In this document: positions 37,881 through 45,627 of the stretch, in pieces
Layout of the letters: every line of letters starts with the position of its first letter
Position numbering within the stretch: position 1 is the stretch's first letter
Source: Conexibacter sp. CPCC 205762
GTDB lineage: Bacteria; Actinomycetota; Thermoleophilia; Solirubrobacterales; Solirubrobacteraceae
NCBI RefSeq assembly: GCF_030646155.1
Contig: NZ_JAUTDN010000003.1
Coordinates: 248,001-312,000 of the forward strand
Length of the DNA: 64,000 nucleotides
Direction: 5' to 3'
Position numbers and translations under genes: made by a program
The notes under the pieces: generated by a model
What the model was told of the DNA's origin: nothing
The model's database searches: none
What the model saw: only the letters and a program-made list of their open reading frames with translations

Positions 37881-38306
37881 CTAGACGGTCGCGGGGTGCG
37901 GCGGGTCCTGCGGCGTCGGGAAGGCGCCGCCGTCGATCAGCTCGATGCGGTAGCCGTCGGGGTCTGTGACGAAGCAGATGCGGCCGATCTCCGCGCGGCC
38001 GCCGGGCGCGTACGGCGCCTTCTCCGGCTCGACGCCCGCGGCCGCCAGGCGCGCCAGCAGCGCGTCGAGGTCGTCGACGACGAGCGCCATGTGGTTGTAG
38101 CCGTCGCCGAGGTCGTACGGCTCGGTGCGGCCGACGTTGACGGTCAGCTCGAGCGTGTCGCCGCCCCCGGGCAGGCCGAGGTAGACGTTGTAGGCGCTGT
38201 CGAAGACGAGCCGGCCGCGCTGCTCGTAGCCGAGCAGCCCGTAGAAGGCGATCGAGGCGTCGACGTCGAGCGAGCGGATGCAGGTGTGGACGAAGGCGGT
38301 GGGCAT
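37881..38306 (-). CDS. VOC-family protein, lactoylglutathione-lyase-like
   Basis: A 141-residue glyoxalase-fold protein with two beta-alpha-beta-beta-beta modules. The N-terminal HTCIRSLDVDASIAFYGLLGYE, the central GYNHMALVVDDLDALLARL and the final DPDGYRIELI follow the glyoxalase I pattern, with His, Glu, His and Glu as likely metal ligands. It may isomerise the hemithioacetal of methylglyoxal, but actinobacteria use mycothiol-type thiols rather than glutathione, so the thiol is unclear. A GTGGGC/GCCCAC repeat covers its start. Confidence 0.82.
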   Translation of the reverse strand: MPTAFVHTCIRSLDVDASIAFYGLLGYEQRGRLVFDSAYNVYLGLPGGGDTLELTVNVGRTEPYDLGDGYNHMALVVDDLDALLARLAAAGVEPEKAPYAPGGRAEIGRICFVTDPDGYRIELIDGGAFPTPQDPPHPATV

Positions 38307-38315
38307 GCGCCCACG

Positions 38316-38909
38316 CTAGCGCGGGCCGCCCGAACGCCGCAGCCGCGCTCTCATCCCCGCCATCGTGCCGATGCCGGAGGCGGCGCCGACGGCGAGCCCG
38401 ATCGCGAGCGGCCGCCGGCCGCCGCGCGGGTCGCGCGCGATCGCCGCGAGGCCGGCGATCCCGAGCGGCAGGAAGAGCGTCGCGGAGGTGACCGCACCCG
38501 GGTTCCAGCGCCGCCGCCGCGCCGCCAGGCCGACGTGCATCGCGCCGTTGGCGACGTTGACCGCGAGCGCGCTGGCGGCAAGCGCCGGCGCGTCGAGCCC
38601 GCGCACCGCCGTCGCGCCTGCGAGCGTCCAGCCGATCGCGACGTTGATCACGAGCCCGTCGCGGCGCGTGATCGGGAACTCGTCCTGCGCCGCGCCGATC
38701 ACCTCGCGGTTCATCCACGGCAGGAAGCCGCCCGGCCACAGCCACTCCTCCGTCTGATGCCAGAGGAGCGCGGCCGGCGCGGTCGCCGTCGCCCAGCGGA
38801 GGTCGGCGCGCAGCTCGGAGCGGCGCGCGACCAGCAGCGCGGTCGCGGCCGGCGCGGCGGCGCCGGCGAGCCACGGCCAGCGGCCGTGGGTGCGGTCGAA
38901 GGCGGCCAT
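38316..38909 (-). CDS. HXXEE-domain membrane protein
   Basis: A 197-residue integral membrane protein with about five hydrophobic segments. The HQTEEW motif (about residue 51), the MNREV segment and the later ANGAMHVGLAARRRRWNPG define the HXXEE family, which has conserved His and Glu in the membrane and no established function. It lies 9 nt from the VOC gene and 5 nt from the response-regulator gene on the same strand. Confidence 0.8.
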   Translation of the reverse strand: MAAFDRTHGRWPWLAGAAAPAATALLVARRSELRADLRWATATAPAALLWHQTEEWLWPGGFLPWMNREVIGAAQDEFPITRRDGLVINVAIGWTLAGATAVRGLDAPALAASALAVNVANGAMHVGLAARRRRWNPGAVTSATLFLPLGIAGLAAIARDPRGGRRPLAIGLAVGAASGIGTMAGMRARLRRSGGPR

Positions 38910-38914
38910 GCGGG

Positions 38915-39556
38915 CTAGTAGACGGCGTGCAGCACGGCCCAGCGGGCCAGCTCGGAGCGGCGCTTGAGGTTGGTCTTGTCGCGTATCCGCCCGAGATGGT
39001 TCTGGACCGTGCGGGGGGAGACGTAGAGATGCTCGGCGATCTGTCTGTCGGTCAGCCCCTGCGCGACCAGCCGCAGCACCTCGTGCTCGGTCGCGGTCAG
39101 CTTCTGGCGCACGTCGGGCGTCTCGCCGTTGGTCGCGCGCGAGTACGCCTGCAGCAGGTGGGGGGCGAGCTGCGGCGCGATCACCGAGCCGCCGCCGTGG
39201 ACGGTCATGATCGCCTGACGCAGCTCCTCGCCGCTGGTGCGCTTGGTCAGGTAGCCGGCGGCACCGGCGGCGACCGCGTCGAGCAGCGGCTCGGCCTTCT
39301 CGGTCGCGGTCATCACGATCGCCTTCGTCGCCGGCAGCTCGTTGCGCAGCCGCTCCAGCACCATCATCCCGCCGATCTCGGGCATGTGCAGGTCGAGCAG
39401 GATCACGTCCGGTCTGTGCGCGTGGGCCAGCTCCAGGCCCTCGCGCCCGTCGCCGGCGGCGCCGACGACCTCGATCCCCGGATCGCGGCCGAGCGCGGCG
39501 ACGACGCCGTCGCGCACGAGCGGGAAGTCCTCGACGACGAGCACGCGGATCCTCAT
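38915..39556 (-). CDS. NarL/LuxR-type response regulator
   Basis: A 213-residue regulator. The receiver domain (1-120) has the acidic pocket VVEDF, the phosphorylated aspartate in ILLDLHMPE (about residue 56) and the switch threonine and lysine (VMTATEK, GYLTKRTS). The C-terminal LuxR helix-turn-helix reads LTATEHEVLRLVAQGLTDRQIAEHLYVSPRTVQNHL. ATGA overlap with the kinase gene indicates a cognate pair. Confidence 0.94.
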   Translation of the reverse strand: MRIRVLVVEDFPLVRDGVVAALGRDPGIEVVGAAGDGREGLELAHAHRPDVILLDLHMPEIGGMMVLERLRNELPATKAIVMTATEKAEPLLDAVAAGAAGYLTKRTSGEELRQAIMTVHGGGSVIAPQLAPHLLQAYSRATNGETPDVRQKLTATEHEVLRLVAQGLTDRQIAEHLYVSPRTVQNHLGRIRDKTNLKRRSELARWAVLHAVY

Positions 39557-40260
39557 GCGGCCCGCTCCCGCGGCGCCTGCGGCAGGATCGGGCTCTCGGC
39601 GACCGGGTCGGCGGCGGTCGGCTCCGCCAGCGGCAGCCGCAGCGTCACGCGCGTGCCGTGGCCTGGGCGCGAGCGGACGGTCGCGGAGCCGCCCGCGCGG
39701 CCGAGCCGGCCGACGATCGACTCGCGCAGGCCGGCGCCGGTCTGCCGCACGGCGGCGAGGTCGAAGCCGGCGCCGTCGTCGCTGACGATCACGGTCGCGA
39801 CGCCGCCGACGACGTCGGCGGTCACGAGCGCCCGCGTCGCACTGGCGTGCTTGCGGGTGTTGCGCAGCGCCTCGCGCGCGGCGGAGGCGAGCTGCTCGGC
39901 CGCGGCACCGTCGACCGCGCGCTCGAACTCGCCGAAGACGATCCCGATCTCGTGCTCGCCCAGCTCCCGCTCGGCCTCGACGGCGGCGTTGAGGCGCGCG
40001 CACAGCTCGCCCTCGCCGGCGGCGACCTCCTCCGCCTCGCGGCCCTCGACGAAGGCGCGCAGCTCGGTCGCGGCGTCGGCGGCGATGCGGCTCAGCTCGG
40101 CCGCGTCGGGCTCGTCGGCATAGCCGCCTGCCGCGAGGTACTCCAGCACCTGCAGCACGGAGTCGTGCAGCCATGCACGCGTCTGCGCCCGCTCCGCCTC
40201 GACGGCGTCGCGCACGCGTGTGCGGAGATGGGGCGGGGTGGAAGGGTCCACGTGTCCCAT
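39553..40260 (-). CDS. Small cytoplasmic sensor histidine kinase (NarX/HisKA_3-like)
   Basis: A 235-residue kinase reduced to its catalytic parts. The phospho-acceptor helix has RAWLHDSVLQVLEYL (about residue 32), and the ATPase domain has ALRNTRKHASA, VSDDGAGFD and GLRESIVGRLGRAGG. There is no membrane segment or sensor domain, so its signal must come from a partner protein or directly through the short N-terminus. The start at 40260 has no clear ribosome-binding site and is uncertain. Confidence 0.85.
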   Translation of the reverse strand: MGHVDPSTPPHLRTRVRDAVEAERAQTRAWLHDSVLQVLEYLAAGGYADEPDAAELSRIAADAATELRAFVEGREAEEVAAGEGELCARLNAAVEAERELGEHEIGIVFGEFERAVDGAAAEQLASAAREALRNTRKHASATRALVTADVVGGVATVIVSDDGAGFDLAAVRQTGAGLRESIVGRLGRAGGSATVRSRPGHGTRVTLRLPLAEPTAADPVAESPILPQAPRERAA

Positions 40261-40448
40261 GTCGGCAGCGTTACCCACGGGCTTGAGGCGCGTCACCACT
40301 GCAAAGTGTTTCAGGCCAGAGATCTGTGGAAAAACCTCTGTGCTCCAGCGCACACTTACCGAAACCTCACCAAAGCTGCGAGAACTCGCACAGGTTTTGC
40401 GCGTTAAAGACCCATGTCTGCACGCATCGTGTAGCCCACCATCGATGC
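40261..40448. promoter_or_regulatory. Divergent promoter region between the two-component genes and the GT2 gene
   Basis: 188 nt, noticeably more AT-rich than its surroundings (for example TGTGGAAAAACCTCTG and CGCGTTAAAGACC). It must hold promoters for both directions. I cannot assign -35/-10 boxes confidently and see no riboswitch fold. Confidence 0.45.
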
Positions 40449-41876
40449 ATGGCCGCAGATCGCAGCACCTCCCCCACTCCGGGTGGGCGCACCCGCAGTC
40501 CTCATGAGGACAGCGGAACGCGCCTCTTCGGCAGGCGCAGCCACGGCGCTCCCAAGCGCCGGCTGAGCCGTGCGCAGCGCAAGGCGCAGCGCCAGAGCAC
40601 GAGCACCGAGCTCGTCCCGTTCGGACAGCAGCAGGAGAACGCGCCGGCCCGGCCGCAGCCGCGCGCGTCGATCTCCAACAAGCTGACGCAGCTCTACTGG
40701 AACGCGTCGCTGGCGATGCACCGCTTCCAGAACCGCCCGCCGAAGACGCGCACCGCGAAGATCGTCGTCGTGGTGCCCGCGCACAACGAGGAGGGGACGA
40801 TCGCCGGCGTGCTGCAGGCGCTGCTCGCGCAGACCCGCCGTCCCGAGCGGATTGTCGTCGTCGCCGACAACTGCACCGACAAGACGGTCGAGATCGCGCG
40901 CCGCTTCGGCCGCCGCGTGACCGTGATCGAGACGGTCGGCAACAGAGACCGCAAGGTCGGCGCGCTGCGGATGGCATGGCAGCAGTACGTCGCCTACGGC
41001 TACGACTACATGCTCGGCGTCGACGCCGACACGATCCTCTCGCCCGACTCGCTGGAGGCGCTGGAGGACGAGCTGGAGGCGAGCCCGAAGGTCGGCGGCA
41101 TCATGGCCCGCTACACCTTCGACCCCGACCTCGGGCAGTCGAAGTGGGCGCGCCTGCTCGTGCGCATGCAGCGGCTCGAGTTCGCCTCGTGGACGATCGA
41201 CATCCTCCACCGCAAGCGCAACACGTACGTGCTCGGCGGTCAGGCGACGCTCTTCCGCGTCAGCGCCCTGCAGCAGATCGTCGACGAGGAGCGCCGCCTC
41301 TCGCCGTGGGATCCGGAGGCCCAGGTCGAGGACATGGAGCTGACCTGGATGCTGTCCGCGCGCGACTGGGAGACGAAGGTCTCCGCGCAGGCGCGCGCCT
41401 ACGCCGGCCCGATGCTGACGATCAGATCGCTGTGGGCCCAGCGGCGCAAGTGGGACGAGGGCATGATCCGCCTGCTGCTCGGCTCGAAGATCGGCGCCAC
41501 CACGATGTACCCCTGGCGCGTGCAGCTGAAGAACGGCATCCAGGCCGTGACGCGCGTCCTGCTCGTGCTGCTGCTGACGACGTCGCTGGTGATCGGCGCG
41601 TTCGAGTGGAACTGGATCTGGATCGCCCCGCCGGCGCTCGCCGCGATCCTCAACTTCAAGCACGCGCGCAAGACGCCGGGCCACACGAAGCTCGACCTCT
41701 TCCTCGCCGGCACGCTCGTGATGGTCGAGATCTACCTCTGGTTCCGCCTGCTCTGCTGGGTGACCTCGTGGGCGACCGTCGTCGTCGGCATCCGCCGTGA
41801 CGGCTGGGCCCGCCAGTACAAGGCCGAGGGGCTCCCCGCCGGCCAGACGATGATCGCCCAGGGCGAGGTGGTGTGA
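40449..41876 (+). CDS. Family 2 glycosyltransferase, processive polysaccharide synthase-like
   Basis: A 475-residue membrane glycosyltransferase. After about 100 basic, probably disordered residues comes the GT2 core: VVVVPAHNEEGTI, VVADNCTDKT, the DxD motif in LGVDADT, the catalytic EDMELTW and a QRRKWDEG segment in place of QxxRW. Three or four C-terminal helices (VLLVLLLTTSLVIGAF and later) form the membrane part. This resembles cellulose/chitin/hyaluronan-type synthases, which polymerise and export glycans. A 46-residue membrane protein and a secreted GH5 endoglucanase follow. Confidence 0.88.
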   Translation: MAADRSTSPTPGGRTRSPHEDSGTRLFGRRSHGAPKRRLSRAQRKAQRQSTSTELVPFGQQQENAPARPQPRASISNKLTQLYWNASLAMHRFQNRPPKTRTAKIVVVVPAHNEEGTIAGVLQALLAQTRRPERIVVVADNCTDKTVEIARRFGRRVTVIETVGNRDRKVGALRMAWQQYVAYGYDYMLGVDADTILSPDSLEALEDELEASPKVGGIMARYTFDPDLGQSKWARLLVRMQRLEFASWTIDILHRKRNTYVLGGQATLFRVSALQQIVDEERRLSPWDPEAQVEDMELTWMLSARDWETKVSAQARAYAGPMLTIRSLWAQRRKWDEGMIRLLLGSKIGATTMYPWRVQLKNGIQAVTRVLLVLLLTTSLVIGAFEWNWIWIAPPALAAILNFKHARKTPGHTKLDLFLAGTLVMVEIYLWFRLLCWVTSWATVVVGIRRDGWARQYKAEGLPAGQTMIAQGEVV

Positions 41877-42013
41877 CGATGCGCGAGACGCTCAACCACG
41901 TGCTGTCGACCCCGGTCGACATCGGCTGGAAGGTCCTGACCGTCCTGACCCTGCTCTCGACGCTGGAGATGACGCGAAACCTCCTGCGCCGGGTGCGCCA
42001 CATCTTCCCCTAG
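41873..42013 (+). CDS. Small membrane protein, 46 residues, coupled to the GT2 gene
   Basis: A short gene starting with GTG in a 4-nt overlap (GTGA) with the glycosyltransferase stop; an ATG two codons later is an alternative. The product has a short amphipathic start, one hydrophobic segment (GWKVLTVLTLLSTLEM) and a basic end (RNLLRRVRHIFP). Overlap with the GT2 gene and a strong terminator 26 nt after the stop support a real gene. It could be an accessory subunit of the synthase. I do not recognise a family. Confidence 0.6.
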   Translation: MTMRETLNHVLSTPVDIGWKVLTVLTLLSTLEMTRNLLRRVRHIFP

Positions 42014-42038
42014 CGGCCAACCTGGGGAAGCAACGACA

Positions 42039-42070
42039 GAGGCCCGCCTGTTCCGGAGCAGGCGGGCCTC
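42039..42070 (+). terminator. Intrinsic terminator after the GT2 operon
   Basis: A perfect 12-bp stem (GAGGCCCGCCTG and CAGGCGGGCCTC) with an 8-nt loop, followed by CGTTCGTTC. It separates the GT2/small-protein pair from the GH5 gene. Confidence 0.8.
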
Positions 42071-42168
42071 CGTTCGTTCACCGTCCTTTTCGCTCGACCG
42101 TCTGTCCGATGCCGCCCACACCTGCTCCAGAATCCGCCGGAAGCTCCGATCATGTGCATGATCCCTGG

Positions 42169-43782
42169 ATGCGCCGCCCGCTCTCCCTCATCGCCGCCGG
42201 CCTGCTCGGCGCGAGCACCTTCGTCGTCGCCGCACCGCCGGTCGGCGCCGCCAGCGCGCGGAAGGCGAGCGTGATCCAGACCCCGCTGGCGACCAAGGGC
42301 GCGCGGATCGTCGACTCGGCCGGCCGCCCGGTCGTGCTGCAGGGCGTCAACTGGTTCGGCTTCGAGACCAGCAACCACGTCGTGCACGGCCTCTGGACGC
42401 GCGACTACAGAGCGATGCTCGCGCAGGTCCGCAGACTCGGCTTCAACACGATCCGGCTGCCGTTCTCGCTGGAGGCCGTCCACTCGCGCGCGCCGCTGCA
42501 GGGGATCGACTTCTCCGACGGCAAGAACGCCGCGCTGAGAGGCCTGACGCCGCTGGAGGCGATGGACGCGATCATCGCCGAGGCCGGCCGCCAGGGGATC
42601 CTGATCCTGCTCGACAACCACTCGCACGCGGACAACGCGTACATGGAGGGGCTCTGGTACGGCCAGGGCTGGAGCGAGGACCAGTGGGTCGCGACCTGGA
42701 AGCTGCTGGCCAAGCGCTACCGCGGCCAGCCGAACGTGATCGGCGCCGACCTCAAGAACGAGCCGCACGGCGAGGCGACCTGGGGCACCGGCGGCGCGAC
42801 CGACTGGCGCCGCGCCGCCGAGCGCGCCGGCAACGCCGTGCTCGGCGCCGCGCCGAACTGGCTGGTCGTCGTCGAGGGCGTCGGCGGCGGCGCGCCGGTC
42901 CCCGGCCAGCAGCTCGACACGCACTGGTGGGGCGGCAACCTCGAAGGGGTCCGCAAGCACCCGGTGCGGCTGGACCGCCCCAACCGCCTCGTCTACTCGC
43001 CGCACGAGTACGGGCCGGGCGTCTTCCCGCAGCCCTGGTTCGGCAGACCGAACACGCCCGCGCTGCTGGAGCAGCGCTGGAGAACGGGCTTCGGCTTCAT
43101 CGCCGAGCAGGGGATCGCGCCGATCCTCGTCGGCGAGTTCGGCGGCCGCAACGTCGACACGCAGAGCGCCGAGGGCCGCTGGCAGCGCCAGTTCTTCGAC
43201 TTCATCAGCCGCACCGGCGCCTCCTGGACCTACTGGTCGCTGAACCCCGACTCGGGCGACACCGGCGGCGTGCTGAAGGACGACTGGACGACCGTGCAGG
43301 TCGCCAAGACCGCGCTGCTGCAGCGGATGATCCAGCGCCAGCGGATCGCGTTCGGCAGCCGCGGCGCCTTCACCGTGCCCAGACGCGCCGGCAGGCCGGT
43401 CAGAAGAGCGCCGGCGGCGAGAGGAACGAAGCCGTCGCGCCCGGCCCAGCCCGTGCAGCCGGCGCAGCCCGCGAAGCCCGCGCCCGCGCAGCCGGCCGGA
43501 CCGCTGCTGGCGACGGTCGTCGTCGAGAGCAGCTGGGAGGCCGGCTGGTGCGGCCACGTCGAGGTCAGCGGCGGCCCCGGCTCGCTCGCGGGCGTGCAGG
43601 CAAGGCTGACGCTGCCGGCCGGGACCCGCATCGCGCAGACGTGGAACGCCGAGCGCAGCGGCGACAGCGGCCGCGTGACGCTGACGCTGCCCGCGTGGGC
43701 GCGCGTCGACGGCTCCGCCTACACCGCGACCGGCTTCTGCGTCGACGGCTCCGGCAGAGCGACCGACGTCACGATCGACTGA
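42169..43782 (+). CDS. Secreted GH5 endoglucanase with C-terminal CBM2-like domain
   Basis: A 537-residue exported glycoside hydrolase. The signal peptide (RRPLSLIAAGLLGASTF...GAAS) is followed by the GH5 barrel: VLQGVNWFGFE, FNTIRLPFS, the acid/base glutamate in DLKNEPHG, YSPHEYGP and the nucleophile glutamate in LVGEFGG. A basic and Pro/Ala/Gln linker (residues 400-445) leads to a C-terminal domain with CBM2-like pattern (SSWEAGWCGHVEV, two cysteines). It probably cleaves a beta-1,4-glucan, perhaps the product of the upstream GT2. Start chosen by the signal peptide; an in-frame ATG at 42109 would bury it. Confidence 0.88.
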   Translation: MRRPLSLIAAGLLGASTFVVAAPPVGAASARKASVIQTPLATKGARIVDSAGRPVVLQGVNWFGFETSNHVVHGLWTRDYRAMLAQVRRLGFNTIRLPFSLEAVHSRAPLQGIDFSDGKNAALRGLTPLEAMDAIIAEAGRQGILILLDNHSHADNAYMEGLWYGQGWSEDQWVATWKLLAKRYRGQPNVIGADLKNEPHGEATWGTGGATDWRRAAERAGNAVLGAAPNWLVVVEGVGGGAPVPGQQLDTHWWGGNLEGVRKHPVRLDRPNRLVYSPHEYGPGVFPQPWFGRPNTPALLEQRWRTGFGFIAEQGIAPILVGEFGGRNVDTQSAEGRWQRQFFDFISRTGASWTYWSLNPDSGDTGGVLKDDWTTVQVAKTALLQRMIQRQRIAFGSRGAFTVPRRAGRPVRRAPAARGTKPSRPAQPVQPAQPAKPAPAQPAGPLLATVVVESSWEAGWCGHVEVSGGPGSLAGVQARLTLPAGTRIAQTWNAERSGDSGRVTLTLPAWARVDGSAYTATGFCVDGSGRATDVTID

Positions 43783-43804
43783 TCTGGGGTAGGCCTTCCG
43801 TGCG

Positions 43805-44353
43805 ATGAGCACGGATTGGGTCTTCGGCTACGGATCGCTGACGGCGGACGCGCGCGACGGCCACGCGGCCGTCCTGCGCGGCTACCGGCGGCGCTGGGGC
43901 GTGGCGATGGACAACAGCCGCGACCTGCCCGGCTACAAGTGGTACCGCCAGCGCGCGACCGGCGAGCGGCCGGCCGTCTTCGTCGCCTTCCTCGACCTCG
44001 TCGCCGACCGTGACGGCAGCGCCGTCAACGGCCTCTGCCTGCCGGTCGACGCACCGCTGCTGGAGCGCCTCGACGCACGCGAGCGCAACTACGAGCGGGT
44101 CGACGTGACGACGGCGATCGAGGCGCCGCGCGGGCGCGTGTGGACCTACGTCGGCAGCCGCGCGGCGCGCGCCCGGCTGGCGCGCGGGCTGCGCGAGCGG
44201 CGCGCGGTCGTCAGCCAGGAGTACGTCGACGACGTCGAGCACGGCTTCCGGCGGCTCGGCGACGGGCAGCTCGACGCCTACCGCGCCTGCACCGAGCCGC
44301 TGCCGCCCGGCTGCGAGACGCTCTCGCTGGAGCGGATCGACCTGCCCGGCTGA
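43805..44353 (+). CDS. Gamma-glutamylcyclotransferase-like protein
   Basis: A 182-residue GGCT-fold protein. The N-terminal substrate loop FGYGSL and the region with the catalytic glutamate (DARERNYERVDVT, about residues 97-109) are present. Family enzymes form 5-oxoproline from gamma-glutamyl compounds. The specificity cannot be told. It lies 22 nt after the GH5 gene on the same strand and converges on the Nudix gene. Confidence 0.82.
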   Translation: MSTDWVFGYGSLTADARDGHAAVLRGYRRRWGVAMDNSRDLPGYKWYRQRATGERPAVFVAFLDLVADRDGSAVNGLCLPVDAPLLERLDARERNYERVDVTTAIEAPRGRVWTYVGSRAARARLARGLRERRAVVSQEYVDDVEHGFRRLGDGQLDAYRACTEPLPPGCETLSLERIDLPG

Positions 44354-44363
44354 GGCCGCGCGC

Positions 44364-44918
44364 TCAGCGGAAGCGGCCGAGCGCGATGCCGGCGAGCGCG
44401 AGCGAGGCGATCGTCTCGCCGTCGACGATCTCGCCGTCGCGGACCAGCTCCAGCGCCTCCGCGAAGGGGACCCTCAGCACCTCGGAGATCCCCTCCTCCT
44501 CCTGCTCGTGGCCGTCGTCGGAGGGCGACAGGCCGCGCGCGAGGAAGACCAGCTCGGGCGCCTCGGCGATCCCGTTGAGCGCGTTCATGCCGCCGAGCGC
44601 CGTCCACTCGGCCGCGAGCAGGCCGGTCTCCTCGCGCAGCTCGCGTCTGGCGGCGACGAGCGGATCCTCGCCGTCGGTCGCGCCCGCCGGCACCTCCAGC
44701 GAGCGGCGCAGGCCGGTCGTGTAGCGGTCGACGGCGACCAGCACGACCTCGTCGCGCTCGGTCAGCGCGACGACGAAGACGGCCGGGTTGACCATCTCGA
44801 CGACGCCGTAGATCCCCTCCGCGCCGTCCGGCTTGACGACCGCGTCCTCGCGCACGCGGATCCATCTGTTCGCGTAGACGAGGCGGGTGCCGAGCGTTCT
44901 CCAGGCCACGCCCGACAC
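44364..44918 (-). CDS. Nudix hydrolase, ADP-ribose pyrophosphatase type
   Basis: A 184-residue Nudix protein. The Nudix box runs from GATDGEDPLVAARRELREET at about residues 78-97 (G-x5-E-x7-REUxEExGU). The preceding RSLEVPAG is typical of ADP-sugar pyrophosphatases. It hydrolyses ADP-ribose or a related nucleotide sugar to AMP. It lies 10 nt downstream of the SGNH gene's stop region on the same strand. Confidence 0.9.
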   Translation of the reverse strand: MSGVAWRTLGTRLVYANRWIRVREDAVVKPDGAEGIYGVVEMVNPAVFVVALTERDEVVLVAVDRYTTGLRRSLEVPAGATDGEDPLVAARRELREETGLLAAEWTALGGMNALNGIAEAPELVFLARGLSPSDDGHEQEEEGISEVLRVPFAEALELVRDGEIVDGETIASLALAGIALGRFR

Positions 44919-44928
44919 CCTAGCCGTC

Positions 44929-45627
44929 CTACGCGAACGCCTCGACCGGCGGGTGCAGCGCGCGCGACAGCGTCCGCATCGCCGCGCCGGCGCAGACCGC
45001 CTGGCCGCGCATGTTGAGATGGATCATGTCGCCGCTGTAGAGCGACGGGTCGGCGGCGCGCGGATGGCCCGCGCAGTCGATCAGCAGCGCGCCGCGACGG
45101 CGCGCAACCGCCGCCGTCAGCGCCGACAGCGCGCCGAGCCGCTCGCCGAGCCGCCGGCCCCACGGCTCCGGCAGTGCGACCGCGCAGGTGATGTCGAAGA
45201 GCGTGAAGAGCGCGACGTCGGCGCCCTGCGCGCGCAGCGGCGCGACGATCGCGTCCAGCTCGGCCGCGACCTGCTCGGGCGAGAACAGCTGCCGCAGCAC
45301 GTCGTTGCCGCCGGCGACGACGATCGCCAGGTCGGGCGCGAAGGCGAGCGCCGGCTGCAGCTGCTCGGCGGCGACCTCCGCCGTCACCAGCCCTCTGCGG
45401 CCGAAGTTGCGGTAGACGAGCTGGGGGTGGTGGCCGCGCAGCCCGCGCGCGACCCGCTCGGCCCAGGTGATCCGCATGTAGCCGTCGGTCGCGTCGCCGA
45501 CGCCGGCGGCGGCGCTGTCTCCGAGCACCGCCAGCCGCCGCCAGGGCGCGCCGCGCAGCAGCGCGAACTCCTCGTTGCCGCCGAGCACGTCGGGATCGGC
45601 CAGCTCGTTCGCGTGGATGGGGGTCAT
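44929..45627 (-). CDS. SGNH/GDSL-type hydrolase
   Basis: A 232-residue SGNH esterase. Block I is RLAVLGDSAAAGVGD (catalytic serine), block II RNFGRRG, block III VVAGGNDVLRQ with the asparagine, and block V SGDMIHLNMRG with Asp and His. No signal peptide, so probably cytoplasmic. The ATG lies in a 4-nt overlap with the MFS exporter gene, and both are controlled by the upstream TetR. The ester substrate may be the compound exported. Confidence 0.88.
   Translation of the reverse strand: MTPIHANELADPDVLGGNEEFALLRGAPWRRLAVLGDSAAAGVGDATDGYMRITWAERVARGLRGHHPQLVYRNFGRRGLVTAEVAAEQLQPALAFAPDLAIVVAGGNDVLRQLFSPEQVAAELDAIVAPLRAQGADVALFTLFDITCAVALPEPWGRRLGERLGALSALTAAVARRRGALLIDCAGHPRAADPSLYSGDMIHLNMRGQAVCAGAAMRTLSRALHPPVEAFA

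Noticed and set aside
40325-40333. DnaA-box-like TGTGGAAAA in an AT-richer intergenic region (possible origin).
   Set aside because: Single imperfect copy, no cluster of boxes, and no dnaA, dnaN or parAB genes nearby.
40261-40448. Riboswitch (for example c-di-AMP or c-di-GMP class) ahead of the GT2 gene.
   Set aside because: No recognisable conserved core of those classes could be found by eye.
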